A stretch of DNA of 39,153 nucleotides from CAZFMJ01 sp964520045 (GTDB lineage Bacteria; Elusimicrobiota; Elusimicrobia; Elusimicrobiales; CAZFMJ01), in contig CAZFMJ010000025.1 of assembly GCA_964520045.1 (NCBI GenBank), forward strand, positions 1 through 39,153, in the 5' to 3' direction. Below are positions 8,611 to 16,942 of this stretch, in pieces. The notes under the pieces were generated by a model. That model was not told the DNA's origin, made no database searches, and saw only the letters and a program-made list of their open reading frames with translations. The position numbers were made by a program, and so were the translations under genes. Each line of letters begins with the position of its first letter. Position 1 is the first letter of the stretch.

Positions 8611-9680
8611 GGTATGTCTCCTGAATTTCGTTCAGCATTGCTGAGCAGCATCGCCGCCCTGTGATTTTTTAAGGCTTCAAGCATCGGAAAAAGATCCCCG
8701 TCCATTATGGCCTGCATATTGTGCCACGACTGATTCAGCCTATGGTCGGTAACCCTGCTCTGTGGAAAATTATAGGTTCGTATCTTCTCCGATCTGTCTC
8801 CGGTGCCTACCTGCTGTTTTCTTTCTTTGGCGATAGACTCGCTTTGGGATTCCTCAGCCATCGCTAATAGTTTGGATTTAAGCATCTTCATCGCCCTTTC
8901 GCGGTTCTGTCCCTGCGACCTTTCCTGCTGGCATTGCACCACTATGCCGGTGGGGATATGCGTTATGCGCACGGCTGTTTCCACCTTGTTGACATTCTGC
9001 CCTCCGGCTCCGCCGGCGCGGTAAGTGTCCAGTTTTAAATCTTTAATATCAACCTGAACATCTATATCCTCGGCCTCAGCCATTACCGCCACAGTGCATG
9101 TCGAGGTGTGCACTCTTCCGGAAGCCTCGGTAAGCGGAACGCGCTGAACCCTGTGCACGCCGCCTTCGTCTCTGAGCCACGAATAAGCGCCGTTTCCGGC
9201 TATGAAAAGAGACGCCTGCTTGCAGCCTTTAAGGCCGGTGCCGGTCAACTCCACAATCTCCGCCTTCCATCCCCTGCCCTGGGCAAACCGCGTATACGCG
9301 CGCAGAAGCTCGGAAGCGAACAACGCGGCCTCGTCTCCTCCCGCGCCGGCCCTTATCTCCAGAAACACATTTCTGGAATCTCTGGGATCGCGCGGAAGAA
9401 GCATAATCCGTATTTCAGATTTAAGTTCCTGACCGCGCCGATTAAAAGATTCCAACTCGGACAAAGCAAGAGCCGCTAATTCTTTGTCATTTCCATTGAT
9501 AATCCCCTCGGCCTCCTTAATGTGCGACTCTGTTTTTTTAAATTCGCCGATAAGCTCCGCGATAGGCCGAAGATAAGCATGTCTTTTTGACAACTCCCTG
9601 ACCTCATCAAACGGGGCGCTGCCGGAGGCAAGCCGTTCTTCGATTTTTGTAAACTCGGTCAATATCTTATTCAGATCCAT
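8607..9680 (-). CDS. prfA: Peptide chain release factor 1
   Basis: RF1 ends translation at UAA and UAG codons. The protein is 357 residues. It has a PxT-type codon-recognition motif (PLT, 182-184, in VQRVPLTEASGR), which marks RF1 rather than RF2. It also has the peptidyl-hydrolysis motif GGQ (226-228) in AGGAGGQNVNKVETAVR, and the C-terminal GDRSEKIRTYNFPQSRVTDHR block. The gene is oddly placed: the T-tract of a strong terminator hairpin (9690-9716) runs almost to its ATG, and no Shine-Dalgarno sequence is seen. This suggests read-through from rpmE, a promoter inside that region, or leader-poor initiation. Confidence 0.96.
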   Translation of the reverse strand: MDLNKILTEFTKIEERLASGSAPFDEVRELSKRHAYLRPIAELIGEFKKTESHIKEAEGIINGNDKELAALALSELESFNRRGQELKSEIRIMLLPRDPRDSRNVFLEIRAGAGGDEAALFASELLRAYTRFAQGRGWKAEIVELTGTGLKGCKQASLFIAGNGAYSWLRDEGGVHRVQRVPLTEASGRVHTSTCTVAVMAEAEDIDVQVDIKDLKLDTYRAGGAGGQNVNKVETAVRITHIPTGIVVQCQQERSQGQNRERAMKMLKSKLLAMAEESQSESIAKERKQQVGTGDRSEKIRTYNFPQSRVTDHRLNQSWHNMQAIMDGDLFPMLEALKNHRAAMLLSNAERNSGDIP

Positions 9681-9681
9681 A

Positions 9682-9716
9682 TAAAAAATAAAGGCACGGC
9701 AAAAAACCGTGCCTTT
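9682..9716 (-). terminator. Rho-independent terminator between rpmE and prfA
   Basis: The stem is AAAGGCACGG (9690-9699) with CCGTGCCTTT (9707-9716), a perfect 10-bp pairing with a 7-base loop. On the minus strand it is followed by ATTTTTTAT. It lies downstream of rpmE and ends at the prfA start codon, so it should reduce rpmE read-through into prfA. Confidence 0.85.
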
Positions 9717-9732
9717 AAAACCCGTTTTTCCG

Positions 9733-10083
9733 CTAAGCCTTTTTTTCTTCCTTTACTTTCGCCGCTTTTGTTTTTGCCTTCGCTTTTGCGGCCGTCTTTA
9801 TCGGCGAGGTCGTAAGAACCTTCATTCTGGGAGCCGCTGTTTTCTTAACTATTTTTTTCGGCGCGCGCGCCACCATCTTGCCGCCTGTCGCCGCGAATCT
9901 CTTCTGGAAACGCTCAACCCGGCCGGTAGTGTCAAGAAGCTTCTGCTTGCCGGTAAAAAACGGATGGCAGGCCGAGCATATCTCCAGCTTTATCACCGGT
10001 TTGGTGGAGCGGGTTATAAAAGTATTCCCGCAGACGCATGAAACTTCCGCATTCACATATTTAGGATGTATTCCTGATTTCAT
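9733..10083 (-). CDS. rpmE: Ribosomal protein L31 with a long Lys/Ala-rich tail
   Basis: The first 68 residues are a zinc-type bL31: MKSGIHPKYV start, Cys16 and Cys18 (CVC), Cys36 and Cys39 (CSAC), then HPFFTGKQKLLDTTGRVERF. It sits at the subunit interface of the ribosome. Typical L31 is about 65-90 residues; here it continues to 116 with a low-complexity tail of Lys, Ala and Val, probably disordered and RNA-binding. A GAGAGGA ribosome site precedes the start. A terminator follows, so it is likely its own transcription unit. The CxC/CxxC form is the zinc-containing paralogue usual under zinc-replete conditions. Confidence 0.93.
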   Translation of the reverse strand: MKSGIHPKYVNAEVSCVCGNTFITRSTKPVIKLEICSACHPFFTGKQKLLDTTGRVERFQKRFAATGGKMVARAPKKIVKKTAAPRMKVLTTSPIKTAAKAKAKTKAAKVKEEKKA

Positions 10084-10123
10084 ATTTTCCTCTCAAAGCA
10101 CAGATTTATTCAGTCCAACCTTT

Positions 10124-10134
10124 ATTATATTATA
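10124..10134 (-). promoter_or_regulatory. Candidate -10 region for rpmE
   Basis: On the minus strand two overlapping TATAAT hexamers (10134-10129 and 10129-10124) stand 40-50 bases upstream of the rpmE ATG. No convincing -35 box is seen, so it is only a candidate. A small hairpin ATCGT/ACGAT lies just upstream. Confidence 0.4.
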
Positions 10135-10184
10135 TTATCGTATAAGACGATAGAAGGCCTGACTGATATAAATTTCTTCTCTTT

Positions 10185-10230
10185 TTTTCTCTTCCTTTTA
10201 CCGTCTCCCATCTACCTTCTACCCTCTTCT
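10185..10230. repeat. Heptamer repeat array downstream of the M23 gene
   Basis: This is a pyrimidine-rich stretch with several degenerate YTACCRT units (about 10197-10226), in the spacer between rpmE and the end of the M23 peptidase gene. The stop codon of the peptidase (10232-10234) directly abuts it. Only one arm is clear here. Confidence 0.65.
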
Positions 10231-10231
10231 A

Positions 10232-11170
10232 TTATTTTTTGCCCATTTTTATTCGGGGATTCATAGGCCGGCCCGCCGCATCGCGTATTTCAAAATGCAG
10301 ATGCGGACCGGTAGATAAACCCGACGACCCGACTTTTCCCAGAACTGTTTTTGCTTTTTGGACATAATTTCCGGCCTGCACGCTTATCGCCGAAAGATGT
10401 CCGTATCTGGAAACCGCCCTGTCGGAATGCTTCACGTCAACGACATATCCATAGCCTTCTATCCAGCCGGCATAAGTCACCATTCCGCTTCTGGAAGGAA
10501 ATACAGGAGTGCCTATGGGCATGGGAATGTCCCAGCCGCGGTGCATTAGTCTTTTTTTTAGTATGGGATGAGTTCTTTTGCCGTAGCCGGAACTGACCCT
10601 TACGGCCGCGCCTCCGGCAAAAGGAAACTTATATGTATCCAAAGCGAGATATACGCCGGGCAGAAAAACACGGTCTCCCTTCGTAAATTTATACTTTTCC
10701 AAAAGAGCGGAAGCGGGCAGGTTATTGGCCATGATTATCTGCTCCTTGAAGATCCTGCCGTTATCCTGTTTTTTTTTAAATCTCCCCAAGATAGAATCAA
10801 GAGTTTCGGTCTTGGCGGTTACTTCGTAAAGAAACCCGCTGCCGTTATGCACCCTTACATATCCTCCTTTGCGCAGATAAATGAACTCATTCTGGTTCGT
10901 GCTCTGAAGAGACCGAATGTCTGTTCCGTAAAGCCGGGCAAGAGAATGAACGCTTTCACCCTGATTAAGTTTATGCCTGCCGTGAATAAGAAAATCCACG
11001 TTCCTGAATATTTCAGGACCGGGCTCATCGGGACCCGCCGGCATTAACACGGAGAATCTGTTAATCCTATCGGGGGAATATGCGCCGGCGGACATACCCG
11101 CGCCGGTCGACGCGAAAGATAAACCCGCCGGAATTGCCGATAATACGACGAACAACGCTGTTTTCAACAT
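10232..11170 (-). CDS. Secreted M23-family peptidase with two LysM-like domains
   Basis: This is a 312-residue exported protein. A signal peptide spans 1-20 (MLKTALFVVLSAIPAGLSFA). A LysM domain lies at about 62-107 (GESVHSLARLYGTDIRSL) and a second LysM-like segment at about 115-170. A C-terminal M23 (LytM/peptidoglycan endopeptidase) domain spans about 190-305. Zinc ligands fit His210 and Asp214 (HRGWD) and His292 (GPHLHFE), with catalytic histidines at 258 and 290, so the active site appears intact. It should cut peptidoglycan cross-bridges in the periplasm, or activate amidases. The frame is open to 11242, but the extra residues (MVEAGGRNH...) are basic and repeat-derived. The ATG at 11170 gives a clean signal peptide. 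Confidence 0.87.
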   Translation of the reverse strand: MLKTALFVVLSAIPAGLSFASTGAGMSAGAYSPDRINRFSVLMPAGPDEPGPEIFRNVDFLIHGRHKLNQGESVHSLARLYGTDIRSLQSTNQNEFIYLRKGGYVRVHNGSGFLYEVTAKTETLDSILGRFKKKQDNGRIFKEQIIMANNLPASALLEKYKFTKGDRVFLPGVYLALDTYKFPFAGGAAVRVSSGYGKRTHPILKKRLMHRGWDIPMPIGTPVFPSRSGMVTYAGWIEGYGYVVDVKHSDRAVSRYGHLSAISVQAGNYVQKAKTVLGKVGSSGLSTGPHLHFEIRDAAGRPMNPRIKMGKK

Positions 11171-11215
11171 CGCGAACCCTGCTTTTTTTCTATTCTTTCT
11201 TCTTTTGCCTCTGTT

Positions 11216-11302
11216 GTGGTTTCGGCCTCCTGCCTCAACCACTTCCCCGCATTTGACTGCAAATGCTTCGGTCGCTTCTTTTGCTTCCTTTGCTTTCTTT
11301 CT
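11216..11302. repeat. Nonamer array and two hairpins between rho and the M23 gene
   Basis: On the minus strand, directly after the rho stop, degenerate 9-base units of the GCAAAAGAA type run from 11302 to about 11262. They are followed by a perfect hairpin GCATTTG (11249-11255) / CAAATGC (11260-11266). A second hairpin is GTGGTT (11216-11221) / AACCAC (11237-11242). No T-tract follows either, so they are not standard terminators. Confidence 0.6.
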
Positions 11303-12693
11303 TACTTATCCATGCTGGAAAGCTCCATTGATTTAAGAAAATCTTTATTGGATTTAGTGGCGGAAAGTTTTTCGGTAAGCAGTTCCATGGCATCTACGGG
11401 ATTCAATGGAGCGAGCACTTTGCGCAGTATCCACACTTTATTAAGCTCGTCCTCGCTAAGCAAAAGCTCCTCTTTTCTTGTGGACGTCCTGTTTATATCT
11501 ATGGCCGGGAATATTCTTCTATCCGAAAGTTTGCGGTCAAGATAGACTTCCGCATTTCCCGTGCCTTTAAATTCCTCAAAAATAACATCATCCATTCTGC
11601 TTCCCGTTTCAACCAGCGCGGTCGCTATTATGGTAAGAGAGCCGCCTTCTTCTATGCATCTTGCCGCGCCGAAGAATCTTTTGGGCCTCTGCAAGGACGT
11701 GGATTCCAGCCCCCCCGACAGAACTCTTCCGCTGGAGGGAGTTATTGTGTTATATGCGCGGGCAAGACGGGTTACGGAATCCAGCAGTATTACCACATGC
11801 TGTTTGTGCTCAGCCAAACGCTTGGCTTTTTCAAGCACCATCTCAGCCACCTGAACATGCCTGTCCGCAGGCTCGTCAAAAGTAGAGGCTATCACCTCTC
11901 CTTTTACCGAACGCTGCATATCGGTTACTTCCTCGGGCCGTTCGTCTATCAGAAGCACGATAAGAGCGATCTCGGGATGATTTGTAGTAAGCGAATTAGC
12001 GATCTTTTGAAGTATTATCGTTTTTCCGGTTTTGGGAGCGGCGACTATAAGAGCGCGCTGGCCCTTGCCTATGGGACATATAAGGTCTATCACCCTCGTC
12101 GTATATTCGCTTTTTGATGTTTCAAGAAAAAACCGGCTGTTCGGATGAAGCGGGGTCAGATTATCAAAAAGAGCTCTGTGCCCCAGCTTTTCTATTTCAA
12201 GACCGTTCACGGCTTTAACCTGAAGCAAAGCGAAAAACCTTTCCCCTTCTTTAGGAGGCCGTATAAAACCGGCCACCGTATCGCCTTTGCGCAGTCCGAA
12301 TTTTTTTATCTGCGAAGGGGAAATATATATATCGTCAGGGCCCGAAATATAATTATAATCAGGAGAACGCAGAAATCCGAATCCATCCGGAAGTATTTCC
12401 AAAACCCCCGCTCCCGAGATAGACCCTTTTTCCTTTGCCTGCGCCTCAAGTATCTTGCCGATTAACTCCTGCTTCCTGAATCCCGATACGCCTTCCACGC
12501 GCAGGTTCTCCGCCATTTTAGTTAATTCAGCCATAGTCATCTTGGACAAAAACGTGGCATCAAGCATCGGAGACTGCGCATTGGAGTTTTCCGGCTTTGG
12601 AGACTTCTTGCAATCCACAGCTGGAACTGCCACTGCCGAAACATCATTTACCGCTTTACCCGCTGATTCCTGACTAGTAGGACGATTCTGCAT
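11302..12693 (-). CDS. rho: Transcription termination factor Rho
   Basis: Rho is the hexameric RNA helicase that ends transcripts. The 463-residue protein has a Rho N-terminal helical domain (about 50-88) and an RNA-binding OSB/cold-shock domain with EILPDGFGFLRSPDYNY (99-115). The P-loop is VAAPKTGKT (217-225), and Walker B with the catalytic ERPEEV lies at 248-256. The Q-loop and R-loop region in the ATPase domain is also present. An extra N-terminal stretch of about 45 polar residues is low in complexity, as in several phyla. A GGGGG ribosome site precedes the start. It lies 15 bases after coaE and may be co-transcribed with it. Confidence 0.96.
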   Translation of the reverse strand: MQNRPTSQESAGKAVNDVSAVAVPAVDCKKSPKPENSNAQSPMLDATFLSKMTMAELTKMAENLRVEGVSGFRKQELIGKILEAQAKEKGSISGAGVLEILPDGFGFLRSPDYNYISGPDDIYISPSQIKKFGLRKGDTVAGFIRPPKEGERFFALLQVKAVNGLEIEKLGHRALFDNLTPLHPNSRFFLETSKSEYTTRVIDLICPIGKGQRALIVAAPKTGKTIILQKIANSLTTNHPEIALIVLLIDERPEEVTDMQRSVKGEVIASTFDEPADRHVQVAEMVLEKAKRLAEHKQHVVILLDSVTRLARAYNTITPSSGRVLSGGLESTSLQRPKRFFGAARCIEEGGSLTIIATALVETGSRMDDVIFEEFKGTGNAEVYLDRKLSDRRIFPAIDINRTSTRKEELLLSEDELNKVWILRKVLAPLNPVDAMELLTEKLSATKSNKDFLKSMELSSMDK

Positions 12694-12708
12694 GGTTTTA
12701 TTAACCCC

Positions 12709-13353
12709 CTAGACTAATATTCTTAAGGCTGAATAGAACGAATCAACCTGAACAAAAAGATTATCCAACGACCCGTCATTAAGAATAACCGCATCGGCAA
12801 AACATGCCTTTTTCACGGCAGACAGCTGCGCCTTGATCCTTCTTCTCACCTCGCTTCCGCTCCAGCCCCTTTTTATCGCGAATTCCAACTGTCTTGAAAA
12901 ATCGCAATAAACAGCGGCCGTGATATCAAACCGGTTTTGTATGCCGCTTTCAAACAGCAGGGGAGCGTCCACAACGATAATTTTTCGACCGCATTTTTTT
13001 ATAATTTCGCTTATCCTGCGCAGTATCCGCGGATGGAGCGTATTTTCAAGCCAATTCCGCATTTTGGGAACTTCAAAAACATCATCCGCAAGTTTGGCTT
13101 TGTCGATGCCGCCGCAGGAAAGCAGATATTTGCCGCCGAATTTTTCAAAAAGCGCCTTATAGCCGTAATTTCCTTTTTCAAGCGACTGCCGCGCGAGAGA
13201 ATCGGCGCATATGACAAAAGCGCCAAGCTGTTTAAACCTTAATGAAACCGTGCTTTTTCCGCATCCCGGTCCGCCGGTAAGCCCGACTATAAGGCGTTTC
13301 CTGTTTAACGGCCGCTGATGAAACAATTCCAAATTATTAAAATTAGAAGTCAT
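12709..13353 (-). CDS. coaE: Dephospho-CoA kinase
   Basis: CoaE performs the last step of coenzyme A synthesis, phosphorylating the ribose 3'-OH of dephospho-CoA. The 214-residue protein has the P-loop GLTGGPGCGKST (24-35), the CADSLARQ acidic motif that binds CoA precursor, HPRILRRI, and VVDAPLLFESG. Length is normal. Its ATG overlaps the rhomboid stop by four bases (ATGA), so the two are translationally coupled. MTSNFNN is the only in-frame ATG near; the P-loop sits a little deeper than usual because of a 20-residue N-terminal lead. Confidence 0.93.
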   Translation of the reverse strand: MTSNFNNLELFHQRPLNRKRLIVGLTGGPGCGKSTVSLRFKQLGAFVICADSLARQSLEKGNYGYKALFEKFGGKYLLSCGGIDKAKLADDVFEVPKMRNWLENTLHPRILRRISEIIKKCGRKIIVVDAPLLFESGIQNRFDITAAVYCDFSRQLEFAIKRGWSGSEVRRRIKAQLSAVKKACFADAVILNDGSLDNLFVQVDSFYSALRILV

Positions 13354-14120
13354 CGGGGTTTAATTCTATGGGAATATTTCCGCATCACAGCCTTTTCTTC
13401 TTCGGTGAGAGAGCTTATTCCTTTATCGCTTATCTTATCCAGTATTCTATTGACTTCGTTTTCCATGCCGGAAATATCCGATTCCCTTGATGTGTCCGCG
13501 CGCCTTTGAGTCTGCTCCAGCCTGCTCATGAGGCTCGGATACCATTTTAAATATATATATCCCGTAAGCATTCCGCCCAGATGCGCAAGATTCGCAACGC
13601 CTGAATTGCCCCCAGAAACCGAGGCGATGAACGCAAGCAGGCAGAATATAAACGCCATCTGCCGCGCTGTCACCGGAAAAAGGAAATAGATATACACCGT
13701 TGCTTCAGGGTAAATCACGGCGAAGGCCGCCAAAAGTCCGTATATAGCTCCGGAAGCTCCTATTATGGGCTCTGCCGAACCAGGCGTAAAAATTAAATTA
13801 AAAACCGCGGCGCCTATGCCCGTAATAAAAAAATATTTGGCAAATTTTACCGAACCCCATGCTGATTCAATAAGCCTTCCGAACATCCACAGCATAAGCG
13901 TGTTAAAAAGCAGATGCAGCAGGCCGCCGTGCATAAACATATATGTGACAATCTGCCAGACCCAGAAATCATGAGTCACCCTTGCAGGGATAAGGCCCAG
14001 AACAAGATCCGCCCTGTAACCAAAGACAACCCTGAGCAGATAGCCCGCGCCGCAGGCTATGACCAGCATACGGGTTATCGGAGGAAGCTTGTTAAAAGAT
14101 AACGGTAAAATATTTTTCAT
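13350..14120 (-). CDS. Rhomboid-family intramembrane serine protease
   Basis: This is a 256-residue polytopic membrane protein with about six hydrophobic segments. The rhomboid fingerprint is complete: MHGGLLHLLFNTLML (63-77), catalytic Ser123 in GASGA (121-125), and the partner His180 in NLAHLGG. It cleaves membrane proteins within the bilayer; the substrate is unknown. The C-terminal cytoplasmic tail (about 200-256) is helical and charged (NRILDKISDKGISSLTEEEK), a tail often found on bacterial rhomboids. It is coupled to coaE by an ATGA overlap. There is no clear ribosome site. Confidence 0.9.
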   Translation of the reverse strand: MKNILPLSFNKLPPITRMLVIACGAGYLLRVVFGYRADLVLGLIPARVTHDFWVWQIVTYMFMHGGLLHLLFNTLMLWMFGRLIESAWGSVKFAKYFFITGIGAAVFNLIFTPGSAEPIIGASGAIYGLLAAFAVIYPEATVYIYFLFPVTARQMAFIFCLLAFIASVSGGNSGVANLAHLGGMLTGYIYLKWYPSLMSRLEQTQRRADTSRESDISGMENEVNRILDKISDKGISSLTEEEKAVMRKYSHRIKPR

Positions 14121-14152
14121 GTTATCAAGAATCGTTATAACTGCTCTGGTAG

Positions 14153-14235
14153 CCAGAAGTCAGGAGTCAGAATTCAGGAGTAAGAAGTCGTAACTCATTC
14201 TGAATTCTGGATTCTGTCTACTGCCTACTTTCTGC
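14153..14235. repeat. Head-to-head heptamer array of a second family (AGTCAGG type)
   Basis: Five degenerate 7-base units (AGTCAGG, AGTCAGA, ATTCAGG, AGTAAGA, AGTC) are followed by units in the reverse sense (CTGAATT, CTGGATT, CTGTCTA, CTGCCTA, CTTTCTG). The perfect 10-base pair CAGAATTCAG (14168-14177) / CTGAATTCTG (14200-14209) makes a strong hairpin between rhomboid and polA. It differs in sequence from the RACGGTA family but has the same period and symmetry. Confidence 0.75.
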
Positions 14236-14290
14236 TTTGTTCGCTTATTTTGCCTCTTTTGCCTCCCTTGCTTCCGTTGCTGTCGTTTCC
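14232..14290. repeat. Nonamer array encoding the PolA tail
   Basis: On the minus strand degenerate 9-base units of the GCAAAAGAG/GCAACGGAA type run through the last codons of polA, its stop, and on into the spacer. The frame-preserving 9-base period yields the peptide TATEAREAKEAK. Confidence 0.75.
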
Positions 14291-16848
14291 ATATCCTGCC
14301 AGTTTGCCCCGCTTTTCAGCGAAACAATCAGCGGGATTTTAAGCTTAAACGCATTTTCCATATCCGCTTTTATTATCCCCGCGCATCCTTCAATATCGCG
14401 GAGCGGAATTTCAAAAAGGAGTTCGTCATGAACCTGCAAAAGCATTTGCGCCGTGAAAGAGGAATCTGAACAGGCTCTCGCATGAATAGCAAGCATGGCT
14501 TTCTTTATTATATCGGCCGAGCCTCCTTGTATGGGAGTATTCACAGCCGCCCTTTCTGCAAATGCCCTGATATTTCCGTTTGAAGAATTAATTTCCGGAA
14601 TATACCGAACCCTGCCGGTAAAAGTGCGCACAAAACCGGATTGCCGGGCGCAAGCCTTGTTCTCCTCAATCCATCCGGCGACTCCCGCATATGTCTTGAA
14701 ATAATTATCAATATATAACTGCGCTTCTTCTCTGGTTATTCCCAGTTCCGCCGAAAGCCCCGAAGCGGTCTGCCCGTAAATTATCCCGAAATTAACAGTC
14801 TTTGCTCTTCTGCGCGTCTCTTTGTCGACTTGTTCCGGAGCAAGTCCGAATATGCCGCAGGCGGTTTTTAGGTGTATATCTTCGCCTTTTTCAAAAGCTG
14901 AAACAAGCGCTTCGTCTCCGCTGACATGCGCTAATACGCGCAAATCTATCTGCGAATAATCGGCGGACAGCAAAACAAACCCCGGTTTGGGAACAAAAGC
15001 CCTGCGCACAGCCTGTCCCATGCGCGAATGAGCGGGGATGTTCTGCAGATTCGGCCTTGAACTTGAGATTCTGCCGGTGGAAGTGCCGGTCTGATTCAAG
15101 CTCGTATGAATTCTTCCCTCTTTCTGTCCGGAGCTCTCTAAAAGATTTTCAACAAAAGCGGATTTAAGTTTTGAGGCTTCCCTGTACTGCAGTATTTTAG
15201 GCACAATTTCATGAACAGAGGAAAGAGAGAGAAGAGTTTCTTCGTCGGTGGAATAGCCGGTTTTATTTTTTCTTCCGGCGGGAAGGCGGAGTTTTTCGAA
15301 AAGAAGGAACCCCAGCTGTTTTGGTGAATTGATATTTACGGGTATTCCGGCCAGCTCATTTATTTCAGCTTGCAGTAAAAGCATTTTCTGGTCAAGTTCC
15401 CGCCCCAAAAACCCCAGCTGTTTAACATCTATTCCTATCCCCCTGCTTTCCATGGCCGCAAATACCGGAATAAGCGGCGCTTCCATATCCTCATAAAGCC
15501 CCGATACCTGCTGTTCCAGCATTTTCCGCCCAAGCGCTTCTTTAAGCTTCCATATAAAAACAGATTGCTCCGCCAAGGCCTCAGGCGCGGGCAGGACAGG
15601 AGCCGCTTCGCATAGATATTCGGCGGTTAATTTAAAAAAATCATAGCTTCTGGCCGACGGATTAAGGCAATAAGCCGCTATTTCGGCGTCAAACAGCGGC
15701 CCGCACCGGGAAAACTCAAGACCAAGGCATCTGATAACCGGCTTTAAACCGTGCCCTGTTTTTATTTTTGACGGATCCGCAAAAAAAGACGCCAAAGATT
15801 TTCTATCATCATCCGTAAGCAAAGATTCCCGTTTTACGCAAACGCCTTTATCCGGCACCGCCATGCACAGCCAGCCGTCAAGAACCTGCAGAAATATGCC
15901 GGCGCCGGACTCCGCGCTTTTAATTATACTGTCCCAATCTGAAAACTCCGGCAGCTCTCCGGCCCCCTCAGCCGGACCTCCGGCGTATGCCATGGCCATA
16001 TCCAGCAGACCGCTGAATTCCAATTTCTTGAACATTCCGATGAGGGTTTCCATTGAAGGCGCAGACGGCTTAAAATCATTAATCTCCGAATCCAAAACCA
16101 CATCCGCATCCAGCGAAACCAGTTTTCTGTAAAGCCGCGCGGCGGCGGCGGACTGTTTTAATTTCAGCGCAACCGGGGCAGGGATTGCCGGATGCTCCTT
16201 TTCCGCCTCTTCTATTATTTTCTCGAGGCTGCCGTATTCTTCCAGCAGTTTTAAGGCTGTTTTGGGGCCTATGCCCTTTACCCCCGGAATATTATCGGAA
16301 CTATCTCCCGTAAGCGCAAAATAATCGGCAAGCTGTCCGGGCTGCAGCCCGTATTTTTCTTTAACTTTATCGGACTCCATAAAACAGCCGCCGGAGCCGT
16401 TCCATACGCTCACTTGTTCATTTACAAGCTGAAGAATATCCTTATCCGCGCTTACAATCACCGCCCGCACTCCCGATCCGGAAAATTTCTTTGCTACGGA
16501 AGCCATCAGATCATCCGCTTCAAACCCTTCAGCAGCCGCGATTCTAAGACCCAGACTTTTGGCCAGATCCCTGGCTAATGAAAGCTGGCTTTTAAGCGCC
16601 TCGTCTGTTTCTTTCCTATTGGCCTTGTATTCTCCGTAAAGACTGTGGCGGAAATTTTTCCCGGGAGAGTCAAAACAAACAGCCACATACCCTGGGGTTT
16701 TCTCTCTTATCAGCTTAAGAAGCATGCGGGCGAATCCGTAAAGCGCTCCGACTTCCTCTCCTCTGGAAGTGGTAAGCCTGGGCAATGCATGGAAATTTTT
16801 ATGAAGGAATCCATGCGCGTCGATTATATATATCTGTTCAGGCTTCAT
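14245..16848 (-). CDS. polA: DNA polymerase I, probably without proofreading
   Basis: From the ATG at 16848 (MKPEQIYIIDAHGFLHK) the protein is 867 residues. The 5'-nuclease domain (about 1-290) has DAHGFLH, EGFEADDL, SADKDILQL and GDSSDNIPGVKGIGPKTA. The polymerase domain has motif A (SADYSQIDLRVLAH), motif B (RRRAKTVNFGIIYGQ) and motif C (QVHDELLFEI). The middle 3'-5' exonuclease domain lacks the DxE motif: the matching place reads GIFLQVLDG, and the later metal-binding aspartates are not recognisable. Proofreading is therefore probably lost, as in Taq polymerase. The last 12 or so residues are translated nonamer repeat. The frame is open to 16926, but that lead is an inverted repeat. Confidence 0.94.
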   Translation of the reverse strand: MKPEQIYIIDAHGFLHKNFHALPRLTTSRGEEVGALYGFARMLLKLIREKTPGYVAVCFDSPGKNFRHSLYGEYKANRKETDEALKSQLSLARDLAKSLGLRIAAAEGFEADDLMASVAKKFSGSGVRAVIVSADKDILQLVNEQVSVWNGSGGCFMESDKVKEKYGLQPGQLADYFALTGDSSDNIPGVKGIGPKTALKLLEEYGSLEKIIEEAEKEHPAIPAPVALKLKQSAAAARLYRKLVSLDADVVLDSEINDFKPSAPSMETLIGMFKKLEFSGLLDMAMAYAGGPAEGAGELPEFSDWDSIIKSAESGAGIFLQVLDGWLCMAVPDKGVCVKRESLLTDDDRKSLASFFADPSKIKTGHGLKPVIRCLGLEFSRCGPLFDAEIAAYCLNPSARSYDFFKLTAEYLCEAAPVLPAPEALAEQSVFIWKLKEALGRKMLEQQVSGLYEDMEAPLIPVFAAMESRGIGIDVKQLGFLGRELDQKMLLLQAEINELAGIPVNINSPKQLGFLLFEKLRLPAGRKNKTGYSTDEETLLSLSSVHEIVPKILQYREASKLKSAFVENLLESSGQKEGRIHTSLNQTGTSTGRISSSRPNLQNIPAHSRMGQAVRRAFVPKPGFVLLSADYSQIDLRVLAHVSGDEALVSAFEKGEDIHLKTACGIFGLAPEQVDKETRRRAKTVNFGIIYGQTASGLSAELGITREEAQLYIDNYFKTYAGVAGWIEENKACARQSGFVRTFTGRVRYIPEINSSNGNIRAFAERAAVNTPIQGGSADIIKKAMLAIHARACSDSSFTAQMLLQVHDELLFEIPLRDIEGCAGIIKADMENAFKLKIPLIVSLKSGANWQDMETTATEAREAKEAK

Positions 16849-16906
16849 GATAAATTGCGGGATCACAGCGAAATATGAGGCTCGCCCGCGCTTTACAAGC
16901 GGAATC

Positions 16907-16942
16907 CCTCCGTAGCAAAATAGCATTCATCTGCGAAGGAGG
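16907..16942. repeat. Imperfect inverted repeat upstream of polA
   Basis: CCTCCGTAGC (16907-16916) pairs with GCGAAGGAGG (16933-16942), 8 of 10 bases, around a 16-base loop. It lies in the polA leader and extends the polA reading frame spuriously. Confidence 0.5.

Noticed and set aside
11170..11242. N-terminal extension of the M23 peptidase (24 residues)
   Set aside because: It is basic and repeat-derived, and would bury the signal peptide that starts at 11170.
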